NCBI RefSeq assembly: GCF_020524025.1
Contig: NZ_JAIVKN010000001.1
Coordinates: 558,001 to 622,000 of the forward strand
Direction: 5' to 3'
DNA: 64,000 nt
Source of the DNA: Halobacillus litoralis
GTDB taxonomy: Bacteria; Bacillota; Bacilli; Bacillales; Halobacillaceae
Part shown: one piece after another, positions 1 to 9,440 of the stretch
How the letters are laid out: each line of letters begins with the position of its first letter
Numbering within the stretch: the first letter of the stretch is position 1
The notes under the pieces: generated by a model
What the model saw: the letters and a program-made list of their open reading frames with translations, nothing else
What the model was told of the DNA's origin: nothing
Databases searched by the model: none
Program-made: the position numbers and the translations under genes

Positions 1-122
1 TGGCTTTTCAGGCTGCGTGCGATCTTGTTCTTAAAGGGTATGACCAGCCAAACGGTTATACAGAGCCGATCCTTCACAAACGCCGCCGTGAAGCAAAAGC
101 GAAACAATACGCAAATAAATAA
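1..122 (+). CDS. glcB: Malate synthase G, C-terminal end (partial)
   Basis: Only the last 39 codons are inside the window, read in frame 3 and ending in TAA at 120-122. The tail contains [10 protein letters not shown] followed by a basic end, which resembles the conserved C-terminus of malate synthase G (family knowledge, from memory). That enzyme condenses glyoxylate with acetyl-CoA to malate in the cytosol. The location fits: the next genes encode glycolate oxidase, which makes glyoxylate. A strong hairpin follows directly, so it is probably transcribed separately from glcE. The call rests on a short tail and on context. Confidence 0.68.
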   Translation, partial: AFQAACDLVLKGYDQPNGYTEPILHKRRREAKAKQYANK

Positions 123-132
123 TTGGAAAGTG

Positions 133-186
133 ACAACAGAAGCCATTAACCATCGTTAGTGGCTTCTGTTGTATCAAGGTTTTTTA
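133..186 (+). terminator. Rho-independent terminator after the malate synthase gene
   Basis: Perfect 13-bp inverted repeat (133-145 with 160-172) followed by a T-rich stretch ending in six T at 180-185. It lies 10 bp after the stop codon of the upstream gene. Confidence 0.85.
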
Positions 187-283
187 CTGAGATACGCGAA
201 AGCCATTCTCGTGATTGAAGCATATGAACAGATCGTGAGTGACAATCAAATTTTTATCAGATGGATAAGAAAAGAGGTGTACG

Positions 284-1558
284 ATGGAAACAAAACACAA
301 CGTTTCTATAGAAGATAGGTTCGGCAATCGTGGAACGGAGGTTTACAAACCGGTCACAGAAAAAGAGATTTCAGATTTTCTGAAGAAAGCGAATGAAGAA
401 GGAAAAAGCGTTTCTATAGAAGGAGGCGGAACGAAGCGAGGCTACGGCGGACAGGGAGAGGCTTATGACTGGACCCTTTCTTTAGCTGATTGGAAAGGGG
501 TTGTCGAGCATCAGGCAGGAGATATGACCGTAACGGTGAGAGCTGGAACGACGATTGCGGAGCTGCAGACTTTTCTCGAAGATTATGACCAGAAGGTATC
601 CATTGATCCCTGCTGGCCGGACGATTCAACCATCGGAGGGGTCATCTCCGCTAATGAGAGTGGTCCGAAACGGATGAACTATGGGTCAGCGCGCGATCTC
701 GTTATTGGTCTTCGTGTTGTCTATCCAGATGGTGAGGTCATTCGTACAGGTGCAAAAGTTGTGAAAAACGTAGCGGGTTACGATATGAATAAGTTGTTTA
801 TCGGAGCTATGGGGACACTTGGTGTAATCAGTGAAATTACAATGAAACTGAGGCCGAAACCAAAGTATGAAAGTCTTGTTCTTCTTTCAGTAGAAGAAGA
901 GGAAGTGGACACCTTACGTTCTCTTGCTGTATCCATTCAAGATGCCATGATAGAGCCGGTCTGCCTTGAACTGATGAATCCACAGTTGTCCAAATATTTA
1001 ACCGGCAGGGAAGCCTACACGCTTCTGGTTGGATTTGAAGATGTAGAAAAAGCGGTTAAAGATCAAGAAGGATGGATGGAATATCACAAGCCGGCCTCTG
1101 CCCAGATGGACGTAAAGCAGGAGGAAGACGCACGGGAATTTTGGAAAGCGTTTTCAAAACGTGCGCCGAATGCACTTGATCAGTCGGATGGAGAGACGAA
1201 AGTCGTATTGAAAACAGGCAGTAAACCGATGGAGGCTTTTTCTATTATTAAAGAAGCGGAGAAGATACAGCACGAGGTTTCCGTTCAAGTCGAATCTCAT
1301 GGCGGTTTGGGCCATGGAATCAGTCAGTTGGTTGTATCAGGTTCAGAAGAAGGGATCGTTTCGTTTGTCGATCAGCTTCGTAAGTATGCTGCGAAGCAGA
1401 AGGGCTATGTGATTTTAAAACATCTGCCGACGGAACTGAGAAAAAGCATCGATCCCTGGGGGAACTATACATCTGGACTTTTCTTGATGGAAAAGATCAA
1501 GAAAGCGGTAGATCCTGATCACACATTAAACCATCAGCGGTTTATAGGAGGGATATAA
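284..1558 (+). CDS. glcE: Glycolate oxidase subunit GlcE (FAD-binding)
   Basis: A 424-residue flavoprotein of the FAD_binding_4 (PCMH) type. Residues about 20-190 carry the FAD fold, with the glycine motif EGGGTKRGYGG, the segment DSTIGGVISANESGP, and NVAGYDMNKLF, all typical of GlcE. Together with GlcD and GlcF it oxidises glycolate (or a related 2-hydroxy acid) to glyoxylate at the membrane, passing electrons to the respiratory chain. The ATG at 284 has an AAAGAGG Shine-Dalgarno. It is first of a tight glcE-glcF-glcD-FAH unit, and glcF starts 1 base after its stop. Assignment as glycolate rather than lactate oxidase rests partly on the adjacent malate synthase tail. Confidence 0.87.
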   Translation: METKHNVSIEDRFGNRGTEVYKPVTEKEISDFLKKANEEGKSVSIEGGGTKRGYGGQGEAYDWTLSLADWKGVVEHQAGDMTVTVRAGTTIAELQTFLEDYDQKVSIDPCWPDDSTIGGVISANESGPKRMNYGSARDLVIGLRVVYPDGEVIRTGAKVVKNVAGYDMNKLFIGAMGTLGVISEITMKLRPKPKYESLVLLSVEEEEVDTLRSLAVSIQDAMIEPVCLELMNPQLSKYLTGREAYTLLVGFEDVEKAVKDQEGWMEYHKPASAQMDVKQEEDAREFWKAFSKRAPNALDQSDGETKVVLKTGSKPMEAFSIIKEAEKIQHEVSVQVESHGGLGHGISQLVVSGSEEGIVSFVDQLRKYAAKQKGYVILKHLPTELRKSIDPWGNYTSGLFLMEKIKKAVDPDHTLNHQRFIGGI

Positions 1559-1559
1559 G

Positions 1560-2930
1560 GTGTTAAAGGAAATGGTGGAAAAAAAGGCAACATCCTTACC
1601 GTGTGATTCAACTACGATGACCAATTACTTCAGTGAAGATCACCCGGATGAAGAGAAGTGGGCGGACTGCGTCCATTGCGGCATGTGTTTAGAAGCGTGT
1701 CCCACATACTTAATTACCGGACAGGAACAGCATTCCCCAAGAGGACGGGTGCATTTAATCAAGTCCGTCGCTGAAGGGAAATTGAATCTCAATGAAGCGT
1801 TCGCCGATCCGGTGTTTCAGTGCCTTGACTGCCGAGCCTGCACAACAGCCTGCCCGGCGGATGTTGATGTCGGCGGCTTAATTGAAGAAGCGCGTGGCCA
1901 GGTTCGTAAGGCGATGCCGCTGACAGGTTGGAAGGGAGTTGTAAGCAGCTTCTTCCTGAAAGGACTCTTTCCGCATCAGAAACGGATGGGAGCCGTAGGC
2001 GGGATGTTAAAGTTTTACCAGCAGAGTGGTGTACAGAAGCTGATGCGCGGATCCCGTGCACTTCAAATCATGCCGTCTCATTTATCAGGTATGGAAGCGA
2101 TTATGCCGGAAGTAGGGTCTCCTGTTCAGCAAAAATATAAAGATGTAGACGTCATTCCTGCCAAAGGAACGCCTAAAGCGCGTGTTGCCATGCTGACAGG
2201 ATGCATCATGGACGTCATGTTCAGCGATATTAATCAGTCCACCATTAATGTGTTAACCTACAACGACAATGAAGTCACCGTCCCTAAAAATCAAACGTGC
2301 TGTGGCGCGCTTCATGTTCACGCCGGGGACCGGGATACGGGCAGGAAGCTTGCAAAACAGAACATAGAAGCTTTTGAAAATGATGAAAAAGTAGTCGTTA
2401 ATGCAGCTGGCTGCGGATGTGCGTTGAAAGAATATCCGGAGTTATTTAAGGATGATCCACACTGGCGTAAGCGGGCGGAAGCTTTTTCTGAAAAAGTGCA
2501 GGATATCTCCAAATACTTATATGATACCGGTTATGAAAAACCGAAAAGCTCGATTGATAAGAAAATCACCTATCATGATGCCTGTCACTTAGCTCACGGG
2601 CAAGGGGTGCGTCATGAACCGAGGCAGATGCTTAAGGATATACCTGGCATCGACTATACAGAGATGTCCCGTGCCGATACCTGTTGTGGAAGTGCGGGGA
2701 TCTACAACCTGACCCACCCTGAAATGGCAAAAGCCGTTTTGGACGAGAAAATGAAACATGTTCCAGAAGATGTCGAAATGATATCTATGGGGAACCCGGG
2801 CTGTATGCTTCAAATGGCGATGGGGGTTCAAAAATATGGACGTAGAAGTGACATCGTCCATACCGTACAGCTTCTCGACTGGGCTTATCAGAAAGACCAG
2901 AAATCAACCGTTCACCAGGGAAAGGAGTAA
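1560..2930 (+). CDS. glcF: Glycolate oxidase iron-sulfur subunit GlcF
   Basis: A 456-residue iron-sulfur protein. Two 4Fe-4S ferredoxin motifs are visible: CVHCGMCLEACP (Cys37, 40, 43, 47) and CLDCRACTTACP near residue 88. The C-terminal half has two CCG domains (CCGALHVHAG and DTCCGSAGIYN), as in heterodisulfide-reductase-like electron carriers. It should take electrons from GlcD/GlcE. The start is GTG at 1560, chosen because AGGAGGG lies 7 bases upstream and because the next in-frame ATG would lose that spacing. Its stop is 4 bases before the glcD start, so the subunits are probably translationally coupled. Confidence 0.9.
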   Translation: MLKEMVEKKATSLPCDSTTMTNYFSEDHPDEEKWADCVHCGMCLEACPTYLITGQEQHSPRGRVHLIKSVAEGKLNLNEAFADPVFQCLDCRACTTACPADVDVGGLIEEARGQVRKAMPLTGWKGVVSSFFLKGLFPHQKRMGAVGGMLKFYQQSGVQKLMRGSRALQIMPSHLSGMEAIMPEVGSPVQQKYKDVDVIPAKGTPKARVAMLTGCIMDVMFSDINQSTINVLTYNDNEVTVPKNQTCCGALHVHAGDRDTGRKLAKQNIEAFENDEKVVVNAAGCGCALKEYPELFKDDPHWRKRAEAFSEKVQDISKYLYDTGYEKPKSSIDKKITYHDACHLAHGQGVRHEPRQMLKDIPGIDYTEMSRADTCCGSAGIYNLTHPEMAKAVLDEKMKHVPEDVEMISMGNPGCMLQMAMGVQKYGRRSDIVHTVQLLDWAYQKDQKSTVHQGKE

Positions 2931-2934
2931 TCCA

Positions 2935-4401
2935 ATGCTGAAACGAAAGAAAAATAAGCGAGAAGGCATGGACCCTCATATAAGAAGTCTCATGAAAATC
3001 GTCGGGGAAAAAGAGATTCTGTATAAACCGGAAGATCTGCTTTCCTATGATTGTGATGGATTTACTGTCCATAAGGCGATGCCCAAGGCTGTTGTATTTC
3101 CTGAGAACACAGAAGAGGTTTCAGCTATCGTGCGTTACTGCCATATGAACAACCTTCCTTTCCTTGCAAGGGGTGCCGGCACTGGCCTAAGCGGCGGAGC
3201 GATCCCACTAAATAATGAGGTCATCATCAGCATGGTGAAAATGAAAAAAATGCTCCATGTCGACTTGGAAAATCGTCAGGCAGTCGTCCAGCCTGGATTT
3301 GTAAATTTGAAACTCACTCATTCCATTTCGGATAAAGGGTATTATTATGCTCCCGATCCATCCAGTCAGTATGTCTGTACAATCGGTGGCAATGTCGCTG
3401 AAAACGCTGGAGGGGCCCACTGTTTGAAATATGGTGTGACAACAAACCATATTTTAGGCCTTGAGGTCGTGCTGCCCGATGGTGAGGTAATAGAACTCGG
3501 GGAAGCTGGTGTTCCGGATCGTCCAGGCTATGATTTGATGGGCTTATTAACAGGGTCAGAAGGAACCCTCGGCATTGTTACCACGATTACGGTACGAATT
3601 CTAAAAAGCCCTCAAGGAAAGCAGACCGTCCTGGCCTATTTTGACCAAGTCGAAGACGGGAGTCGTGCTGTATCTGATATTATTTCAGCCGGTATTGTCC
3701 CGGCTGCGCTTGAAATGATGGATAAAACGGCCATTGAAGGGGTGGAAGCAGGGACCTATCCTGTCGGGCATCCCCCTGATATTGAAGCTCTGCTGCTCAT
3801 TGAAGTGGACGGGATTCTTGCTGGACTTGAAGAGCAGGTGGAGCACATTCTGGAAGTCTGCCGCAAAAGAAATGTCAGGGAAGTTAAAGTTGCATCCAGT
3901 GAAGAAGAACGCGGACGCTGGTGGGCCAACCGTAAGACGGGTTTTGGGGCCATGGGGGCTATATCTCCGGACTATCTCGTACAGGATGGTGTCATTCCAA
4001 GAAGCAGGCTTCCTGAAGTTCTTCAGAATATTTATGACATCAGCCGAACATCTGGTCTTCGTATTGCAAACATTTTCCACGCGGGAGACGGAAATTTACA
4101 TCCATTGATTTTATTTGATTCCCGTGTTCCTGGAGAAACAGAAAAAGCGTTAAAAGCAGGGACTGAATGCCTGAAAGCATGTGCTGATGTTGGAGGGTCC
4201 ATTACTGGTGAACACGGGGTGGGAATTGAGAAAAAGGAAGAAATGCGCTTTATTTTCACGGAGGAAGAGTTGGAAGCCCAGATGAGAATCCGCGAGGTGT
4301 TCAACCCTTATGATCTTCTCAACAAAGGAAAGCTGTTCCCAACACCGAGCCGCTGTATGGACGTGAAAAAGATTGTAAAAGAAACTGTAGCCGTCAAGTA
4401 A
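2935..4401 (+). CDS. glcD: Glycolate oxidase subunit GlcD (FAD-linked)
   Basis: A 488-residue FAD-linked oxidase. The N-terminal FAD domain contains RGAGTGLSGGA near residue 82, and the C-terminal FAD-oxidase domain contains FHAGDGNLHP and GEHGVG, which are signature motifs of the GlcD/D-lactate dehydrogenase family. The open frame extends 33 codons upstream into glcF, but ATG 2935 is the true start because AAGGAG sits just before it and the length then matches GlcD. It should hold the catalytic hydroxyacid oxidation site. Order E-F-D differs from the D-E-F order of E. coli. Confidence 0.9.
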   Translation: MLKRKKNKREGMDPHIRSLMKIVGEKEILYKPEDLLSYDCDGFTVHKAMPKAVVFPENTEEVSAIVRYCHMNNLPFLARGAGTGLSGGAIPLNNEVIISMVKMKKMLHVDLENRQAVVQPGFVNLKLTHSISDKGYYYAPDPSSQYVCTIGGNVAENAGGAHCLKYGVTTNHILGLEVVLPDGEVIELGEAGVPDRPGYDLMGLLTGSEGTLGIVTTITVRILKSPQGKQTVLAYFDQVEDGSRAVSDIISAGIVPAALEMMDKTAIEGVEAGTYPVGHPPDIEALLLIEVDGILAGLEEQVEHILEVCRKRNVREVKVASSEEERGRWWANRKTGFGAMGAISPDYLVQDGVIPRSRLPEVLQNIYDISRTSGLRIANIFHAGDGNLHPLILFDSRVPGETEKALKAGTECLKACADVGGSITGEHGVGIEKKEEMRFIFTEEELEAQMRIREVFNPYDLLNKGKLFPTPSRCMDVKKIVKETVAVK

Positions 4402-4422
4402 TGATAAAAGGAGTGGAGAGAA

Positions 4423-5199
4423 ATGAAATTTGCTAGATTTCAATACGACAATGACATTCGATATGGTGTGGTCACAAACGATGATGTAAGTGTTATTGAT
4501 GGGGACCTGTTTGGAGAGTGGACGTACACAGGAGAGGTCCTTCCATTGAACCAAATTAAACTTTTGGCACCGGTTGAGCCGAAGAAGATTATCGGTATAG
4601 GAGCGAATTATGTGGGAAGTGAGGAAGAACGTCCGGATCAGCTCCCGGAGATCCCTGTTTTTTTCTTTAAACCGGAATCCTCCATCATTGGTCCAGAAGC
4701 GGATATAGAAATTCCAGAGGCCATTGATGAAGTAAAGTTTGAGTCTGAGCTTGCTGTAGTTGTTGGGAAAGAGATGAAAAATGTAGAAGAAGAAGACGTG
4801 CTGGATCATATTTTTGGCTATACCATCGGCAATGACGTCACAGCCCCCCAATTTTTTCAGGAAGATGGACACTGGACGCTCGGAAAGGCGTTCGATACGT
4901 TTACTCCAGTTGGTCCTGTGATTGAAACGGAACTCGATCCTTCAGAGGCCGTTGTAAAAGCAGATATTAATGGTGTAGAGAAGCAGAATAGTCCGACCCA
5001 ATTAATGATTGTGTCGCTTAAGCACATGGTGTCTTACCTATCCAAAGTCATGACGCTGCAACCGGGGGATATCATTTTGACAGGCAGTCCGCTTGGAGCG
5101 CATTTTGTGAAAAAAGGAGACGTCATTGAGTGCAGAATCGATGAAATCGGGGTCCTGAAGAATAAGACCGTGAAAGCCTCTGTTTCTATTCAATCGTAA
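4423..5199 (+). CDS. Fumarylacetoacetate hydrolase (FAH) family protein
   Basis: A 258-residue protein of the FAH superfamily, whose members hydrolyse or decarboxylate beta-keto acids using a divalent metal. Family signatures visible: KFESELAVVVGKEM (metal-binding acidic residues), GYTIGNDVTA, KAFDTFTPVGP, and GDIILTGSPLG near the C-terminus. It follows glcD by 21 bases with its own AAGGAGTGGAGAG Shine-Dalgarno, so it is probably the last gene of the glycolate unit. The exact substrate cannot be read from sequence; oxaloacetate or acylpyruvate hydrolysis would fit the glyoxylate/malate context, but that is inference. Confidence 0.82.
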   Translation: MKFARFQYDNDIRYGVVTNDDVSVIDGDLFGEWTYTGEVLPLNQIKLLAPVEPKKIIGIGANYVGSEEERPDQLPEIPVFFFKPESSIIGPEADIEIPEAIDEVKFESELAVVVGKEMKNVEEEDVLDHIFGYTIGNDVTAPQFFQEDGHWTLGKAFDTFTPVGPVIETELDPSEAVVKADINGVEKQNSPTQLMIVSLKHMVSYLSKVMTLQPGDIILTGSPLGAHFVKKGDVIECRIDEIGVLKNKTVKASVSIQS

Positions 5200-5276
5200 A
5201 TAAAAGTGGTCCCTTTCATTTCTTTTAAGAGATGACACTTGGAATCTAATAGGATCAGGCTGAATCTATGGCATGA

Positions 5277-5310
5277 ATCGAGAAGGGCTTTTATTCAGGC
5301 CCCTCTCGAT
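5277..5310 (+). terminator. Probable terminator of the glycolate operon
   Basis: Twelve-bp inverted repeat (5277-5288 with 5299-5310, one mismatch) about 77 bp after the FAH stop. The following T tract is weak, so this could be an RNA-stabilising hairpin instead. Confidence 0.5.
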
Positions 5311-5491
5311 ATATGACCTTATGAGTCTACGAAACAAAGTAGAGGATAGTGTTGTGTTTCCAGTAAAAACGCAATGATTCTCTGTTCCTTAGTTTAAGGT
5401 GAGCTGAGAAGCCGTCTATTTTCCCGAAGCTGTCTATATTTATGTGGAAAGATGTCAGGTTTTGTAGTTTTACAATTTTTTACTTATATAG

Positions 5492-5520
5492 TTGAAAGTG
5501 TCATCAGGTGACCTTATAAT
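5492..5520 (+). promoter_or_regulatory. SigA promoter of the lactate permease gene
   Basis: TTGAAA at 5492-5497 and TATAAT at 5515-5520, separated by exactly 17 bp. Inside the spacer is GTCATCAGGTGAC, a GTCA-N5-TGAC dyad that could be an operator for a regulator such as a GntR-type LldR; that last point is inference. The transcript would start near 5527, leaving about an 88-base leader before lldP. Confidence 0.78.
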
Positions 5521-5525
5521 AATAA

Positions 5526-5540
5526 AAGAAAGCGTTTTCA
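5526..5540 (+). promoter_or_regulatory. Catabolite response element (cre)-like site
   Basis: AAGAAAGCGTTTTCA matches the relaxed Bacillus cre consensus WTGNAANCGNWNNCW at all but one position. It overlaps the predicted transcription start of the lactate permease, a position from which CcpA normally represses. Confidence 0.65.
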
Positions 5541-5614
5541 AAAATGCATAAAGCGAAGGGAGTGGAGATGGTCTTAAAAGGGGAGGAATGAGTCAATAAA
5601 CCATTGGAGGGTGA

Positions 5615-7408
5615 ATGATGAACACTGGTACCTTAGCGCTTTTATCACTTTTACCGATTGTTGCTGTTGGTATATTTTTAGTCGGACTCAGATGGCCGGC
5701 GAGTAAAGCGATGCCCATCTCCTACATAGTTGCCGTTCTGCTCGCTTTATTTGTCTGGAAAGTTCCCGGTGCTATAGTCGCTGCTGCCTCCGTAAATGGA
5801 GTCGTGGTTGCTGCTACGCTTCTTTATATTATTTTTGGTGCGATCCTTCTGCTAAATACACTTCAGGAAAGTGGTGGATTAAAGACGATCCGCCAGGGGT
5901 TTATAGATGTTTCTCCAGATCGAAGGATCCAGGTCATTATTATCGCCTGGCTGTTTGGAGCTTTTATTGAAGGTTCCGCCGGGTTTGGAACGCCGGCTGC
6001 TGTTGCCGTTCCTTTACTTGTTGGGTTGGGCTTCCCTGCCATGGCCGCTGTTGTTGCGGGGATGGTCATCCAAAGCACGCCTGTTTCCTTCGGTGCTGTC
6101 GGTACTCCAATCCTGGTCGGCGTTCAGACGGGTCTGGCTGCCGATGCCAGTATTACGGATAATTTTCTTTCCCTCGTCACCATGGTTGGGGGACGTGTCG
6201 CTGTATTACATGCCATAGTTGGTACTCTTGTTCCTTTATTTGTTGTTGCCCTTATGACACGTTTCTTTGGTAAGAATAAGTCGTTCAGTGAAGGAATCCG
6301 GGTATGGAAATTCGCTTTATTTGCTGCTTTTGCTATGACGATTCCATACACGATTGTAGCCAATTTTCTTGGACCTGAGTTTCCTTCCATGATCGGAGGT
6401 CTGGTTGGTCTTGCGATTGTCGTTCCGGCAGCGAAAAAAGGTTTCCTTATGCCTCCTAAAGAGGAGTATTGGGATTTTGAGGATTCCTCCAAATGGGACC
6501 CTTCGTGGACCGGACGCATTGAAATACAGGACATTGCCCATAAAAGTGGGAAAATGTCGATGGTCCGTGCCTGGACGCCCTACATCCTAGTTGGTTTATT
6601 CCTTGTCCTGACCAGGCTCAAATCCCTCCCGTTATTGGAGTGGATCAAGTCATGGAACGTTACGATTCCAACAATTTTCGGAACGGATATTTCAGCAAGT
6701 TTTCAACCGCTGTACTTACCAGGTACCATCTTTATCGTGGTTTCTTTAATTACATTTGTCATTCATCAAATGGACGGGCAGGCCTATAAAAAAGCTTTGG
6801 CTCATTCCGGAAAAACGATGATTCCAGCGTCAGCTGCTTTATTGTTTACGGTCCCTATGGTGCAGGTGTTTTTGAATTCCGGCGGGGGTGCGTCAGGATT
6901 TGGCAGTATGCCGATTGAACTTGCCAATGGAGTCGCTGCTCTTACAGGGGATTTTTGGCCGTTGTTCTCTTCCTTTGTTGGCGGATTAGGAGCTTTCATT
7001 GCGGGGAGTAATACCATTAGTAATATGATGTTTTCTTTATTCCAATATAATGTCGGCTCACAAATCGGTGTGGATGCATCCTGGATTGTCGCTCTGCAGG
7101 CTGTGGGTGGTGCGGCAGGGAACATGATCTGCGTGCACAACGTTGTCGCAGCATGTGCAGTCGTCGGATTGGTTGGAAAAGAAGGAGACATAATCCGTAA
7201 GACGCTTCTTCCTTTTGTCTACTACGCTACGTTTGCCGGTGCGCTTGGCTACTCTATCGTGTGGACAGCAGAGAAGGGAATCTTCAACATCGGTTCTATT
7301 CTAGTAGCCATCATTACGACCCTTGCGGTTTATATTATTGCTACCAATCATAAGAGACTCCCGGAATCACAGCTGCGTAATCAGAAGCGCTTCCGGGCTG
7401 TGAAGTAA
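5615..7408 (+). CDS. lldP: L-lactate permease
   Basis: A 597-residue polytopic membrane protein with about a dozen hydrophobic segments. The run [17 protein letters not shown] and the [11 protein letters not shown] loop are typical of the LctP/LldP lactate permease family, which imports lactate (and glycolate in some members) with protons. Start: ATG-ATG at 5615/5618 with TTGGAGGGTG just upstream; the first is reported. It has its own promoter and cre-like site and a terminator 23 bp downstream, so it is monocistronic. Its position beside glycolate oxidase genes makes glycolate transport a possibility. It is slightly longer than typical B. subtilis members, mainly in a central hydrophilic loop. 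Confidence 0.9.
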   Translation: MMNTGTLALLSLLPIVAVGIFLVGLRWPASKAMPISYIVAVLLALFVWKVPGAIVAAASVNGVVVAATLLYIIFGAILLLNTLQESGGLKTIRQGFIDVSPDRRIQVIIIAWLFGAFIEGSAGFGTPAAVAVPLLVGLGFPAMAAVVAGMVIQSTPVSFGAVGTPILVGVQTGLAADASITDNFLSLVTMVGGRVAVLHAIVGTLVPLFVVALMTRFFGKNKSFSEGIRVWKFALFAAFAMTIPYTIVANFLGPEFPSMIGGLVGLAIVVPAAKKGFLMPPKEEYWDFEDSSKWDPSWTGRIEIQDIAHKSGKMSMVRAWTPYILVGLFLVLTRLKSLPLLEWIKSWNVTIPTIFGTDISASFQPLYLPGTIFIVVSLITFVIHQMDGQAYKKALAHSGKTMIPASAALLFTVPMVQVFLNSGGGASGFGSMPIELANGVAALTGDFWPLFSSFVGGLGAFIAGSNTISNMMFSLFQYNVGSQIGVDASWIVALQAVGGAAGNMICVHNVVAACAVVGLVGKEGDIIRKTLLPFVYYATFAGALGYSIVWTAEKGIFNIGSILVAIITTLAVYIIATNHKRLPESQLRNQKRFRAVK

Positions 7409-7430
7409 ATAAGTTTTTAAGGTAAACGAA

Positions 7431-7464
7431 AAAAAGAGACTTCTATTATGAAGTCTCTTTTTTG
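7431..7464 (+). terminator. Terminator after lldP
   Basis: AAAAAGAGACTTC pairs perfectly with GAAGTCTCTTTTT across a 6-base loop. The T-rich arm makes it act on the plus strand, and the A-rich left arm would also serve the minus strand. Confidence 0.9.
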
Positions 7465-7585
7465 CTGGTTTTCTATTTTTGGAGGATCGTTAGCCACATC
7501 AGCCGCTGAATTACAAAAAGAAATACGGTCTTAAAGCTGCAGGATAATATAATCGTGATGTCACTATTTCTTCTTGGAAGAACAT

Positions 7586-8434
7586 TCAAGACCCATAGAG
7601 TATCTGACGAATTTTCTTAGCAAATACAACAGGCTTTTCAATTTGTTGAACATACATATAAGAAAGCATAGGCATGCTGCAAGGAAACCCGGTGACGAAA
7701 TTACAATAAATCCCAAGTTGTGTTAATTTCGACATTACCATATTTGCATCTTTGAACTGAACAGGGATACGTCCAATGTTAAGAGCGCACCCTTGTGAAT
7801 CCATACTGACAAAACTAAAAATTCCATCTGTTACCGTAGGAGACTGGGAAGCACATCGATCTAATATCTTTAATCGATGGCGTTGAGGTACTGCGATACT
7901 ACAGAAGCACTGCTGAAGTGGGTAAGGGATTAAAAAACCTCCCATAATCTCACTTGCCTGCTTACATGTATGACTCATATTTAAAGCAGAAGGCGTATTT
8001 GACCGTTGAGCTGATCCGACTGGCAATGTATTCAAAACAGGTAAGAGTCGCCAGGCAAAAGAGACCGGGGATTCAATACCAGCTACATAAACAATAGGAA
8101 GATCTGGTTCACTATATAAATAACCATGGACAACATTGTGTACGATTCCCTGCCTTACCAAAAGGTCAGTCACTGTCGCGATATTCCGCTCCTCAACTGG
8201 GATACGTCCAATAATAAGTGCTTTTCCCTGGGCATCGAAATTACCAAAGTCAAAATAAGCATCCGTTACCATAGTAGAATCAGCTGCTGATCTCCCTAAC
8301 ATATTTACTTCAATACACTGGGCTAAACCAACTGTACAGAAGGGGGACTGTGGAGTGATGGGCAGGATTGTGTAGCCGCCAATGATTGATGCAAATGCAT
8401 GACAAAGGGATTGTGTTCCAGTAAAGTGATCCAT
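7586..8434 (-). CDS. Tandem DUF1259-like protein
   Basis: A 282-residue protein made of two copies of one domain: residues about 10-135 and about 155-282. Shared landmarks are IMGG/IIGG, VTDAYFDF against VTDGIFSF, the identical IGRIPV, a helix, then NVVHGYLYSEPDLPIVYV against NFVTGFPCSMPMLSYMYV, and a final helix ending in RLLPVL/KIRQIL. The pattern resembles DUF1259 (LppY/LpqO) domains, whose biochemical role is unknown to me. No signal peptide or membrane segment is seen, but it is rich in cysteine. SD GGGGTG precedes the ATG. It is flanked by terminators and looks monocistronic. Confidence 0.7.
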   Translation of the reverse strand: MDHFTGTQSLCHAFASIIGGYTILPITPQSPFCTVGLAQCIEVNMLGRSAADSTMVTDAYFDFGNFDAQGKALIIGRIPVEERNIATVTDLLVRQGIVHNVVHGYLYSEPDLPIVYVAGIESPVSFAWRLLPVLNTLPVGSAQRSNTPSALNMSHTCKQASEIMGGFLIPYPLQQCFCSIAVPQRHRLKILDRCASQSPTVTDGIFSFVSMDSQGCALNIGRIPVQFKDANMVMSKLTQLGIYCNFVTGFPCSMPMLSYMYVQQIEKPVVFAKKIRQILYGS

Positions 8435-8642
8435 TTTTACACCCCTTTATTCCAATCTGTAAGTTCAGCACTCGACTAAAAGAAACCTGGACTGTACATC
8501 TAATTGATTAATAGGTAAAGTTCACATGGTTTCATTATATGTTTATTTTATTTCTCCATTCGTTCAGCCTGAAGGAATTTCTGTAATCAGTTGTAATGAT
8601 CTCCATGATATAGACAAGCGTGTCTTTTTAAGTTTGAGTGAT

Positions 8643-8684
8643 ACAAAAAAAGAACTTCCGTAAAATTGGAAGTTCTTTTTTGTC
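8643..8684. terminator. Bidirectional terminator
   Basis: ACAAAAAAAGAACTTCC and GGAAGTTCTTTTTTGT form a long stem with A and T tracts on opposite sides. It ends the minus-strand DUF456 transcript. Confidence 0.85.
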
Positions 8685-8721
8685 AGTATGATCAACAATA
8701 CGCTTTAACAGTATCTACGAT

Positions 8722-9198
8722 TTAAATATCAATAAAGAACCACACGATCATAATCAGCTGAATAATGATCTTTGCGACAGTGCCGCTTAGAAAACCGAAC
8801 AGAGACCCAATCGCAGCCTTCAAGGCATCTTTAGATTCGCGCCTTTGAACAAGTTCAACTATGATGACTAAAACAAATGGAACGATTAAAATCCCGAGCG
8901 GCGGGATAATAAATGAACCTACAATGACCCCGACAGCGGCTGCCCGTTCCCCCCATTTACTTCCTCCGTAACGCTTGACGAAATAACTGTTTGCTATAAT
9001 ATCTGATACGATGAGGAGAATCGTAAGGACGATCGCACCAATCCAGAAGAATACAGACAGGGCTTCTCCGTCTAAAAAGAAAAAATAAGCAAGAAATCCG
9101 ATCCAAAGCACAAGCGGTGCAGGAATGAGCGGGAAGATCACACTCGCGAAACTTGCGATAAAACAAGCAATAATAACAATCCAAATGACCATTTCCAT
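8722..9198 (-). CDS. DUF456 family membrane protein
   Basis: A 158-residue membrane protein with about four or five hydrophobic segments and the glycine/proline-rich loop IIPPLGILIVPF, typical of DUF456 (B. subtilis YqgC-like) proteins of unknown function. The reading frame is open from a TTG nine bases upstream, but the AGGAGG Shine-Dalgarno abuts that codon and is spaced correctly from the ATG at 9198, which is chosen. Monocistronic, with a strong terminator downstream. Confidence 0.8.
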   Translation of the reverse strand: MEMVIWIVIIACFIASFASVIFPLIPAPLVLWIGFLAYFFFLDGEALSVFFWIGAIVLTILLIVSDIIANSYFVKRYGGSKWGERAAAVGVIVGSFIIPPLGILIVPFVLVIIVELVQRRESKDALKAAIGSLFGFLSGTVAKIIIQLIMIVWFFIDI

Positions 9199-9440
9199 TT
9201 CTTCCAACCTCCTAAAATAACAACTCTTCCATTATACGATTGACGGAAATAAAAGTTTCTAAACAATAGAAAGGAATCGGGGGTGAGAGGAAGAAGGTCT
9301 CCATAGCAGTTTCTTCCTGTTCATCCATCCTTTTTATGGTAATCTAAAAAAGGAAGAGGGGCCGGTTTATACCTCTCACCGGTGATATAGTCGATGCCTT
9401 TTGCTATTTCTTTATCATTGATATACAAGGAGGAAGAAAA

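Noticed and set aside
4150-4872. 240-codon minus-strand frame over glcD and the FAH gene
   Set aside because: Shadow of two well-supported plus-strand genes; no start signals, and its product has no recognisable pattern.
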